From Armigeres subalbatus (taxonomy: Eukaryota; Arthropoda; Insecta; Diptera; Culicidae), in the NCBI RefSeq assembly GCF_024139115.2, contig NC_085139.1, positions 105,811,935 through 105,875,934 on the forward strand: 64,000 nt of DNA, read 5' to 3'. Below, one piece after another: positions 9,741 to 20,339 of this stretch (position 1 is the stretch's first letter; each line of letters starts with the position of its first letter). The notes beneath the pieces are model-generated. The model was not told the DNA's origin. It did no database searches and saw only the letters and a program-made list of their open reading frames with translations. A program made the translations under genes and the position numbers.

Positions 9741-11785
9741 CTTGGAGTCATGTTTCATCGAGGGAGAGATTGGATTTATAACTTGTTGGCTAGGTCGTTG
9801 ATTTTTTGTGTACTTATTGCATGCTACGGTTTTCTTTTCGTTTATATGCAACTTGAAAATAAATCCTATTTGCCTTTTTGGTTCGAAATATTGGGATCGC
9901 GATCACCAAGAGATTTACCTTTTGCTTTGCGGATAATTTTTCTTCCCTGACCATATACTGCGCGAAATGATTTGCCTTCAACATTAATACTTGTAGTTGT
10001 TTGTTAATTATTATTAAGAAGAAACGTGTTAAGGTCAAGTGATGTGGTGTTATTTTATATTGTTGGTGGAGTTTTATGCAAATCGAGACAAATAGTTACT
10101 GCCAGGATCGAAGACGAGCCAGGCGGAATGAGAATTGACTCGTGCCCAGCAAAGGCCCGTCTTCGATTCTTGCATGCGATAGAAATGGTGAGAAATATAC
10201 ACCCGATTCAATGAGCTTCTAGGGAGATAAATGTAGATAGATAGGACGATATATGTGTTAATTACCGATGTATTAAATTATAGAAGCAATCAACCGATAT
10301 ATTCTAATCATTAACTCATTTGGGTAGCATTCCCGATTGAGAAATCCTTGACAGTTAAACGTTAAAAAATGTAAAAAAATATTGTTTTTCTGTCAAGTTG
10401 GCTTTTGCATAGAATTGTCATTTGTTCATCCTACAAAAGTATTGTTTTAAATACCGATTCCGGACGGTTTAGGGTAATAACTTTGCTTCTAAGGATTTGC
10501 CTTTGTAGATTAGGTACTGTGAAATAATTTATCGTTTTTTATTCTTTAAAATAAGGTTATTTTCAATATTGTTAGTATCATTCCAGTATTCCTCATTTTT
10601 ATCTTCACAGCGCAAATGAAAGACAAAAAATATGCCACTTGAACGTTCTACATAGCTATACACATTTACATTCGTATTGATTGTACTTTTTAATGCAACT
10701 TTCGTTCTATTATTCTGTTTTATTTTTATTTCTCACTCATCAAAACCATCTGTTTTGACTTGATTGTAAAATATCTATCTATTAAAGAGAATGTGCTTAT
10801 TATTTACTATTATAAATATTTACTATACATATCTATTGTAACATTATTCATGAAGGTTGGTATCAACCTTTTTTTATTATTATTCATACACTACACACCA
10901 ATTAGGATCGTATGAGTTGGATACACACGCGCACAAATATTTCCAGTATTGGCTCTAAGAGAAGTGGTGTTATTTGTTATAATGTCGCGTACACTCAGTA
11001 ACACCTAGATACAAATAGATAAAATGGAAACACTTATACATACACAAATGTTAGATAAAAAACAAACCCTATGAAATGATCAAATCGTAAGCGGAGAAAT
11101 AAAGTTTGTAAAAATGTTCTTAATTTGAAAAGTTTATGAAAGCATTAAAAAACAACTGTGTCTGTTAGTTTTATTTGAAAGAATTTGAAAGAAAGATTTA
11201 GTCTATTGAAATGCGATGTAAAATGATTATTGATTATGGCACAATGTTCCCAAATTAAGGGGAATGTGCTCCCTGAGCTGACGTTCTACTGAAGGTGATT
11301 CGTTCATAATAATAAAATTGTTCAATTGTAATATCTTGTTTTTTTATAACTAAACTTCAAATGCTCAAATGCTCTAAAAGTTTCAAAACTCGTTAGAATT
11401 GAATTAAGTTATCTGAAGCAAAGAGCTACGCTCGCATCATCACCAACACAAACGTGATGAAGAGCTAACCAAAAACAACTGTATGACACTTCCCCAAATG
11501 TTTTATTACTGGGCAATATCTCGAATAATGCACAACTTCAAATGATACACAACTCCAAAGGTATCAAAAGATGCATTTGTTGAGAGATTGTATAAATATC
11601 TTCGCGTTGTGTATTACTTTGCTATCGCTGCCTTCCCGTCGCCACGGCCTTATCAAAGAAGGGGCAACAATGTGTGCTTCGAAAGTAATTTATCTGAATA
11701 ATTGCACAAAAAATGACCAGTTTAGATAAAACATTGCAATGCCTTCTTTTGGTGCAGAACAATTACCTTGATTGAAAAAAGTCGA
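9741..11785. other. Long AT-rich spacer, no gene recognised
   Basis: Frequent stops in all frames, several poly-T and TATT runs. No transposon ends, RNA genes or repeats that I can support between arrays A and B. Confidence 0.45.
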
Positions 11786-13918
11786 ATTTGGAATTTGGAG
11801 AATTCCGTTCCGGAGTTTGGAGAATATCGTTCAGGAATTTGGAGAATTCCGTTCCGGAGTTGGGAGAATTCCGTTCCGGAATTTGAAGAATTCCGTTCCG
11901 GAATTTGAAGAATTCCGTTCCGGAATTTGGAGAATTCCGTTCCAAAATTAGGATAAATTCCGCTCCAGAATTAGGATAAATTCCGTTCCGGAATTTGGAT
12001 AAATTCCGTTCCGGAATTCGGATAAATTCCTTTCCGGAATTTCGATAAATTCCTTCCGAAATTTGCAGAATTCCGTTCTGGAATTTGGAGAATTCCGTTC
12101 CGAAATTTGGAGATTTTCGTTCCGAAATTTGGAGAATTCCGTTCCAAAATTTGGAGAATTCCGTTCCGGAATTTGGAGAATTCCGTTCCAGAATTTTGGG
12201 AATTCCGTTCCGGAATTTGGAGAATTCCGTTCCGGAATTTGGAGAATTCCGTTCCGGAATTTGGAGAACTCCGTTCCGGAATTTGGAGAATTCCGTTCCG
12301 GAATTTGGAGAATTCCTTTCCGGAATTTGGAGAATTCCGTTCCGGAATTTGGAGAGTTCCGTTCCGGAATTAGGATAAATTCCGTTCCGGAATTATAAAA
12401 AATTCCGTTCCGGAATTTGGATAAATTCCTTTCCGGAATTTGGATAAATTCCTTTCCGGAATTTGGATAAATTCCTTCCAAAAATTTCGTTCCAAAATTT
12501 CCGTTCCGGAATTTGGAGAATTCCGTTCTGAAATTTGGAGAATTCCGTTCCGGAATTTGAAGAAATCCGTTCCGGAATTCGAAGAATTCCGTTCCGGAAT
12601 TTGGAGAATTCCGTTCCGGAATTTGGAGAATTCCGTTCCGGAATTTGGAGAATTCCGTTCCGGAATTTAGAGAATTCCGTTCCGGAATTTGGAGAATTCC
12701 GTTCCGGAATTTGGAGAATTCCGTTCCGGAATTTGGAGAATTCCGTTCCGGAATTTGGAGAATTCCGTTCCGGAATTTGGAGAATTCCGTTCCGGAATTT
12801 GGAGAATTCCGTTCCGGAATTTGGAGAATTCCGTTCCGGAATTTGGAGAATTCCGTTCCGGAATTTGGAGAATTCCGTTCCGGAATTTGGAGAATTCCGT
12901 TCCGGAATTTGGAGAATTCCGTTCCAGAATTTGGAGAATTCCGTTCCAGAATTTGGAGAATTCCGTTCCGGAATTTGGAGAATTCCGTTCCGGAATTTGA
13001 AGAATTCCGTTCCGGAATTTGAAGAATTCCGTTCCGGAATTTGGAGAATTCCATTCCGGAATTTGGAGAATTCCGTTCCGGAATTTGGAGAATTCCGTTC
13101 CGGAATTTGGAGAATTCCGTTCCGGAATTTGGAGAATTCCGTTCCGGAATTTGGAGAATTCCGTTCCGGAATTTGGAGAATTCCGTTCCGGAATTTGGAG
13201 AATTCCGTTCCGGAATTTGGAGAATTCCGTTCCGGAATTGGGAGAATTCCGTTCCGGAATTGGGAGAATTCCGTTCCGGAATTGGGAGAATTCCGTTCCG
13301 GAATTGGGAGAATTCCGTTCCGGAATTGGGAGAATTCCGTTCCGGAATTTGGAGAAATTCCATTCCGGAATTTTGAAAATTCCCTTCCGGAATTTGGAAA
13401 ATTCCGTTCCGGAATATGGAAAATTCCGTTCCGGAATTTGGAGAATTCCGTTCCGGAATTTGGAGAATTCCTTTCCGGAATTTGGAGAATTTCGTTCCGG
13501 AATTTGGAGAATTTCGTTCCGGAATTTGGAGAATTCCGTTCCGGAATTTTGGAAATTTTGTTCCGGAATTTGGAGAATTGCGTACCGGAATTTTGGAGAA
13601 TTCCGTTCCGGTATTTGGAGAATTCGGTCCTGGAATTTGGAGAATTCCGTTCCGGAATTGGGAGAATTCCGTTCCGGAATTTGGAGAATTCCGTTCCGGA
13701 ATTTGGAGAATTCCATTCCGGAATTTGGAGAATTCCGTTCCGGAATTTGGAGAATTCCGTTCCGGAATTTGGAGAATTCCGTTCCGGAATTTGGAGAATT
13801 CCGTTCCGGAATTTGGAGAATTCTGTTCCGGAATTTGGAGAATTCCGTTCCGGAATTTGGAGAATTCCGTTCCGGAATTTGGAGAATTCCGTTACGGAAT
13901 TTGGAGAATTCCGTTCCG
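11786..13918. repeat. Minisatellite array B, same 22-bp unit as array A
   Basis: Same unit, same orientation as array A, about 3 kb further on. The interval from about 12,490 to 13,918 (about 65 units) is highly uniform, with a run of GGGAG-type variants at 13,230-13,340. A 23-bp variant carrying GGATAAATT occurs in two blocks, 11,945-12,060 and 12,365-12,480. Open frames of up to about 470 codons on the plus strand, and on the minus strand up to 780 codons when continued into array C, are consequences of a stop-free unit. No start-site context, signal or composition suggests a real protein. Confidence 0.95.
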
Positions 13919-13954
13919 GGGTATGCTTTGAAATGGTCGTGTGAAGTTCGACCG
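13919..13954. other. Unique junction between arrays B and C
   Basis: About 30 bp of non-repeat sequence (GTATGCTTTGAAATGGTCG...) separates the last 22-bp unit from the first 24-bp unit. Confidence 0.7.
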
Positions 13955-15700
13955 GGAATTCCTCCGGCAATTCCTCTGGAAGTTCCTCCGACAAGTTCCT
14001 CCGGAAGTTCCTTCGGCAATTCCTCCGGAAGTTCCTCCAGCAATTCCTCCGGAAGTAATATCGGCAATTTTTCCGGAAGTAAAATCGGCAATTTTTCAGG
14101 AAGTTCCTCCGGGAATTCTTCCGGAAGCTCCTCCGGGAATTCGTCCGGAAGCTCCTCCGGGAATTCCTCCGGAAGTTCCTCCGGGAATTCCTCCGGGAGT
14201 TCCTCCGGGAATTCCTCTGGAAGTTCCTTCGGGAATTTCTCTGGGAATTCCTTTGGAAGTTCCTCCGCGAATTCCTCTGGAGGTTCCTCCGGAAATTCCT
14301 CTGGAAGTTCCTCCGGGAATTCCTCTGGAAGTTTCTCCGGGAGATCCTCTGGAAGTTTCTCCGGGAGATCCTCTGGAAGTTCCTCCGGGAATTCCTCTGG
14401 AAGTTCCTCTGGGAATTCCTCTGGAAGTTCCTCCGAGAATTCCTCTGGAAGTTCCTCCGGGAATTCTTCTGGAAGTTCCTCCGGGAATTCCTCTGGAAGT
14501 TCCTTTGGAAGTTCGTCCGGGAATTGCTCTGGAAGTTCCTCCGGGAATTCCTCTGGAAGTTTCTCCGGGAGATCCTCTGGAAGTTCCTCTGGGAATTCCT
14601 CTGGAAGTTCCTCAGGGAATTGCTCTGGAAGTTCCTCCGGGAATTACTCTGGAAGTTCCTCCGAGAAGTCCTCTGGAAGTTCCTCCGGGAATTCCTCTGG
14701 AAGTTCCTCCGGGAATTCCTCTGGAAGTTCCTCAAGGAATTGCTCTGGAAGTTCCTCCGGGAATTACTCTGGAAGTTCCTCCAGGAATTCCTCTGGAAGT
14801 TCCTCCGGGAATTCCTCTGAAAGTTTCTCCGAGTATTCCTCTGAAAGTTCCTCCGAGAGTTCCGCCGGAAATTCCTTCGCGAATTCCTCCTGAAATTCCT
14901 CCGGAAGCTCCTCCGGAAATTTCTCTAGAAGTTCCTCCAAGAATTTCTCTGGAAGCTCCTCCGGAAGTTCTTCCTGGAGCTCCTCCGGTAGTTCTTCTGG
15001 GAAATCCTCCGGTGGTTCCACCGGGAGTTCCTCCGGGAATTCCTCCGAAAGTTCCTTTCGGAAAGTACCTCCGGAAGTTTCTCCAGGAATTTCTCCGGAA
15101 GTACCTCCGGGAATTCCTCCAGAAGTTCCTCCGGGAATGCTTCCGGCAATTCCCCCGGGAATTCCTCCAGAATTCCTCATAGAATTCCTTCGGGAATTTC
15201 ATCCGGGAATGCTTCCGGCAGTTCCTCCGGGAATTCCTCCAGAATTCCTCCTGAAATTCCTCCGGAAATTTCTCTGTAAGTTGTTCCAAGAATTCCTTTG
15301 GAAGTTCCTCCGGGTGCTCCTTCGGAAGTTCTTCCGGGAGCTCCTCCGGTAGTTCCACCGGGAGTTCCTCGGGGAATTCCTCCGAAAGTTCCTCCGGGAA
15401 TTCTTCCTGAAGTTCCTCCGAGAATTCCTCCGGGAATTCTTTTTGAAGTTCCCCCTGGAATTCTTCAAGAAGTAACTCCGGGAATTCCTCCGAAAGTTCC
15501 TCCAGGAATTCCTCCGGATAGTTTCTCCGGAAATTCCCCCGGAAGCTCTTCCAGGAATTCCTCCGGAAGTTCTTTATAGAATTTCTTCGGAAGCTCTTGC
15601 AAGAATTCCTCTGGAAGTTCTACCAGAAATTTCTCCGGAAATTCCTCTAGGAATTCTTTCGGAAGTTGCTCCAGGGATTTCTCATGGATCCTTATAAATT
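13955..15700. repeat. Minisatellite array C, 24-bp unit
   Basis: Units alternate GGAAGTTCC and GGGAATTCC separated by TCCG or TCT. They contain the palindrome GGAATTCC and short TTCC/GGAA inverted pairs. About 39 units to 14,885 are uniform, then divergence rises to the right. Because 24 is a multiple of three and the unit lacks stops on both strands, all six frames stay open for long distances. They give repeats such as SSGNSSGS, EVPPGIPL and KFLREFLW on the plus strand and EELPEEFP or RNSRRNFQ on the minus strand. Six different proteins from the same DNA is the mark of a non-coding repeat. Confidence 0.93.
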
Positions 15701-16690
15701 TTATTTAACATTTCTATGAAAATGTATCACAATAATCCGCTTGAAATTTCTCCTAGAATTCCTCCGGGAATGCTTTCCAAAGTGCTCCGGAAATTCTTCA
15801 AGAAATTCTGTCAGACACTCTCAGATCACTCTAATTAGTTTTGCCGGAAAACCATGTTCAAACATTATCTGTCACGACTTATTTATTCACTGTATCTTAC
15901 GCTGCTTTAAAAATAATAATCAAATGGTGAGTCTGCAAGTTGTTCTCCCGAAAGGATCATCTGCAGGCTAATTATCTGATCCGTCATTGATTGGCCCTCA
16001 CGAATATCTCATCTCTCGCATTTGCTGACTCCTCCAGCAGTGGCAGTCTGATAATCAGAACAGAATTTTGTGCACCGAGTTGAGAAGCGTTATTTGTACA
16101 CTCTAGTCTGAATCCTTTCTTTTAGTCGGTAGGCAGTTCTTTATCCTCCGGTAATTCATTTAAAAATTTCCTCAAAAATTCCTAAAGCTATTCTGCAGAA
16201 AACTTCTGCAAGAAATTCGTTTTGCAGGAAAAATTCCCGAATGAACTTTAGTGTGAGTATCCAGTCCAGAGGTTTCTGAAAGATTCTCCGAAGAAATTCC
16301 TACAATATTTCCTGGAAAAATATCTGTGAAAATTTGCGAAGCAATCCCTGGTTTGAAATCCTGTACTTTGGAGCAATTTTTGAATACATTAAAAAAATTG
16401 ATTTACGGGTTGATTTTTCATTCAGTGGACGTCCTGGAGGAACCCTAAAAAAGTCCTGAAAGAGTTGTTTAAGAAATTCCAGGAGAAAATCGCGAAAGAA
16501 TTCTTGGTGTTAGTGCTGGAACAAATTTTTGTATAAATTCTTAATGGTATTTCGGGTGGATTTCCCGATGAACTTTCTGGAAAGAATATCTAGAAGAGTA
16601 TTTGGAATAAATCCACGAGAAATTCTAGAAGAAATATTTTCAAAAGAAGGCTCATAAGGAATTCCCAAAATATGTTTTTTAAATTTCCAA
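15701..16690. repeat. Eroded right flank of array C with unique islands
   Basis: GGAATTCCTCC-, AGAAATTC- and GGAAATTCTT-like words continue at loose 24-bp spacing at 15,735-15,815 and 16,140-16,690. They are interrupted by apparently unique DNA (about 15,830-16,135). This looks like the older edge of the array. Confidence 0.55.
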
Positions 16691-17000
16691 ACATAAGTAG
16701 CTAAAATTAAATTCTGAAATAAGTTTAGACCGTTATAACAACGTATTCAGTACCCATCTAGTTTTCTCGGTTTTATGATAATGAAATTCCAACCTTTTCA
16801 GACGTTGGTCTAGAAACCGACTATTAACAAGGATTATCTTCTCAAGCAGTGCTTCAAGTGCGCTAGTGATGAACGGTGCTGAGGTGTAGCTTCTCAGCTT
16901 GCTTCGAATAATTGCGTAAATAATTAATGATGGCAAACACAGTTTCATCAGCATAAACGCATCACTTTCGCTTTCTCTCTCATAAAAACTAAGCAAGTAA
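16691..17000. other. No gene recognised
   Basis: A 96-codon minus-strand frame (16,733-17,023) has no motif that I recognise. Confidence 0.4.
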
Positions 17001-17690
17001 CGCACCTTTTGCATAATTCTCAAAGCGTCAATTCATCATTGCCACCATCATTCATCTCCAGCTCAACACCATTATCCGAAAACAGAGAAAAAAAAAACAT
17101 CCGGATAATGATTCCGTTTAACTATCCGGATCCAACGGCGTCTAATTGTCTGTTTGTTTTCCATTACCCATTGCCTTCGTTCGTTTTCCATTTTTTTTTA
17201 TTTCGGTTGTTCCGTGCCGTATTTGTTTTTGAGCCGTTCTTGAACCTTAGTGGTGGTGGAGATTTCAAACTGTTAGCGACGTACGCCCCAGCAATTTCTT
17301 CAAGCCCTAGCCCATGTCTCGTCGCGGGAGAAAGTGATTAATCGAGAGGAAAATTGTTCGCTACTGAGCGGCCGGAAAGACTCAGACAGCACCTTTCCCT
17401 CCGGACTGTGTCGAACTATGTTTATGGTGGTAGGCGAAGTGCACTTTTGTCTTTTCCCAAACTTGGGGAAACCTCTCGAAAAAATGGCGTCATTGTTTGT
17501 TCGGAAAGGTGCAACGGCGATGACGACGACGACGGGGGAGCTTTGTTGCAAATGAATTATTGACGGCTCAGAGTTCATTGTGCCGCCTTGTTGGGGGTTG
17601 ACTGACGTGTGTATATGCATCTTACCTCAGATGCGGCGAAGATGTGATTGGAGCCGGAGCGGGCGTGTTGGTTAATGATGATAATTACCA
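17001..17690. other. GC-richer patch, possible regulatory sequence
   Basis: Includes GACGACGACGACGG near 17,522 and open frames of about 70-110 codons on both strands, none with a known domain. Composition resembles the patch at 9.1-9.7 kb. Unassigned. Confidence 0.25.
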
Positions 17691-18237
17691 TTACGCCCTC
17701 TCGTTTTTTAAAGATATACTTTTTTTATGGTATGGAGGCCAGTGATGCCAATTGTTCGCATGCTTTTGAGTCAATAGTTTTCATCAATGGATAATTATTC
17801 CTGACAGGTTGTTATGCTTCGGCATATTTAAAAAATATCAGTTTACCGTTAAGTTAGTTAACAACTAAGCAAGAAGGATTATGATTGCGATGAAAATATA
17901 GCAGAATAGTAACTGTTTGGTTGGGTACAGCATTTTTAAATGCACCGCAAGCATAATTGTTTCATTTTAAAAATGGATTTCTTATCAATCGCCTTTTGGC
18001 ACGATGTGCAAAATTCTGCTACTAGACCACCTCTGCAAGATTCCCCAGAAAGTTCTACGATTTGTGTCAAAATTTCAGCGCAATCCGCCCATACCGAACC
18101 GAGAAATTGAATATACTCGTGTTAAGGACATTTTTTCCCATTGTGCACTGTGTCAAAATAAGATCATTGCCATTTGCCACCATTCTTGATAAGTTTTCGT
18201 GTTACTATCGGGATTTTTCTAAGTGGAACAGCCATTT
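17691..18237. other. No gene recognised
   Basis: AT-rich sequence with short unremarkable frames. Confidence 0.4.
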
Positions 18238-18239
18238 TC

Positions 18240-18381
18240 CTACACGGAAGAACTAAACTACCCAAAATAAGTTCAATCAACTCAACTCACTTCCGTACGG
18301 GAAACCAAATTTGAGTAAATTGTGTTGAAAAGTAAGTTTAAAAATACTCAACGCCGAGTACGTTTTTTCTTTCGTGTACAG
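18240..18381. mobile_element. Small MITE-like element with TA at both ends
   Basis: CACGGAAGAA at 18,243-18,252 and TTCTTTCGTG at 18,368-18,377 are inverted repeats (9 of 10). Each is flanked outside by TA, the target duplicated by Tc1/mariner-type transposases. Total about 135 bp, no coding capacity. Short ends make this only moderately convincing. Confidence 0.45.
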
Positions 18382-20218
18382 AACAAACACTTTGGTGCTA
18401 ACAATTGATCAAACTTGGTAGAATGTTTTATTAATCACTGTGAACACTAGATAAAGCTTTCCTATAAAACTCTACATATGTGCCAAAATTTAATATTGAT
18501 AAACTGATAGATCGTTGTTTACTGGACAAATATTCTAAAAAGCCTTCAGTGTACGGACAATTTTTCGGCGTTGGTTTTACGACTTTTTCAAATAAATTAT
18601 TTTAATTTATTGATTGTTGGACGAACTTCTTGATATTTCAAGTATTGACAAACCAAAACGGCAAAGCAACTCTGGCAAGGGGCGATTCAAATATGATATG
18701 CCCTACATTTTGAGATTTCTAGTGTAGGTAGGTTGAAAACGGAATGCGGCATATGACTCTCAATCGGAATTAGTATGAAATCCAAACCGAAAGTTTCTTT
18801 GACTCCTTTGTAGCTGATCGTTTCATAAACATTTTTTTTTTGTTTATGTGTTTATCCTTTTGATGAACATTTTTGATGCTTAAAAGAATCTAAACAAATC
18901 TTTAACTGGTGAGTAATAATAATTAATTATAATGTTTTTCTCCTTTTTAGGTATGTTATGAATGAGATTGTACTCTAATGTTTGTGCAGGTGAGTAATGT
19001 GAGAAATGGCTTTGAAGATAAATATGGCTATAGCGTCGGAAATGTGCTCCACTGTAATAAATATTAGACTACTAAAAAAAGCACGCACAACACGGGCAAG
19101 ACTGCGTGCTTTAAGTTGAACAAGACAAACCTCGGAACAGTGCTGCAAAGTGTCACCGTTGAAGTCATGCAAAGCCTGACAATAACAAAATCCAGGCCAT
19201 GTACCAAGTACTCAATTGTGATGCTCAAAGGAGGAACTCACATGCTTGGTGCAACGATTACCATGAAAGTGACATTTTAGCAACTAGCTCTGGGTCACTC
19301 ATCATGTCTTCACTTATTCTGCCTGTGATCACCAGCATGAATGATAGGAAAGCTTTCCAAATGCTGTGGTTGTCATATCCGTGTCATCTTGACTGTCGTG
19401 ATGATCAGTTGCCCTATGCGGTGTTTGGTTAGAAATCAACGCTCGTCAGCGGAAATTAATGTCTTTTTGCCATTATAAAAATGCATGAAGTCAAAAGAGA
19501 ACTTTTTGGGAACATGCCAGTGTTCTGATTGTTTATGTTGAGTTTTTGTAGATTTTTTGGTCAATATTTTAAAAGGTGCTGTAAAAAGCAAAGTACATAC
19601 GCCCAGCTTGCGATGTATGCACGGTTTGTAGGGAACATAATCACCTATCTTGAACCAAAATTTCGTTCAAATCAAAAGGGGCGCTTTTTTTGCAAATTAA
19701 CTTTTAATTTTTAAAACTGATTTTTTCAGTTTAGGGCTTAATTTAGAGTTTTAGAATATTTTTATAAGAATGTTTGACTGATTTTGCGAAAGTTACCCAC
19801 ACAACATTTTTTTGTGGGTGCGTAATTTTTTCGATTATATCCATTTGAAAATATCAGCAAAATTTGGATCAAATTTGGAAAAACTTAGATAATTAAACTA
19901 TTGATTTAACAATCTAAAACACGACGTCATTCCAATCAAACGACAACAAAATCAATCAATAACGCACTTTTGACAGCTGACCGAGACCTGATGCTCTTTA
20001 TGGTTCTCTGCTAGTGGTTGTCAGTCTGGATGCCACGCTCACCTAAGGTACTCACGCGTTCGCTTCTACATGTCACGATGCGTTTGCAGTGATGATCAGT
20101 AGAGGATATCGTTTAAAAGCGTGGTGGTTTTTGTTTTCATTTCGGTTCTTCTGGTGATGGTCACGAAGTTTTGCAAGTTTTTAAAATTTTTTGCTTATCT
20201 TCAAGGTTCGTTCTAAAG
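18382..20218. other. Spacer, no gene recognised
   Basis: AT-rich; open frames under 80 codons, none with a known motif. Confidence 0.45.
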
Positions 20219-20339
20219 CAGCGGTTCTTAACCTTTTTCATGAGAGGTACCCTCTCTAACTTTTGCATTAATTGATCCGAAAAGTTGTCTGAAATTTTTG
20301 TTATTCCGTGAACCTTTCCAAGTCAAGTTACGTTTATAC
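20219..20339 (+). mobile_element. hAT-like terminus fragment
   Basis: CAGCGGTTCTTAACC at 20,219-20,233 followed by TTTTTCATGAGAGGTACC resembles the terminal inverted repeat and subterminal sequence of hAT elements. No partner end was found; array D begins about 100 bp later. Confidence 0.4.

Noticed and set aside
9750..9950. 66-codon frame with a hydrophobic start, as a secreted peptide
   Set aside because: No conserved cysteines, cleavage context or homologous copy; frames of this size are expected by chance.
12393..14735. 780-codon minus-strand open frame, and 624- and 413-codon plus-strand frames over the same DNA
   Set aside because: All lie in minisatellites whose units lack stop codons in every frame; overlapping long frames on both strands cannot all be genes and none shows a domain, signal peptide or start context.
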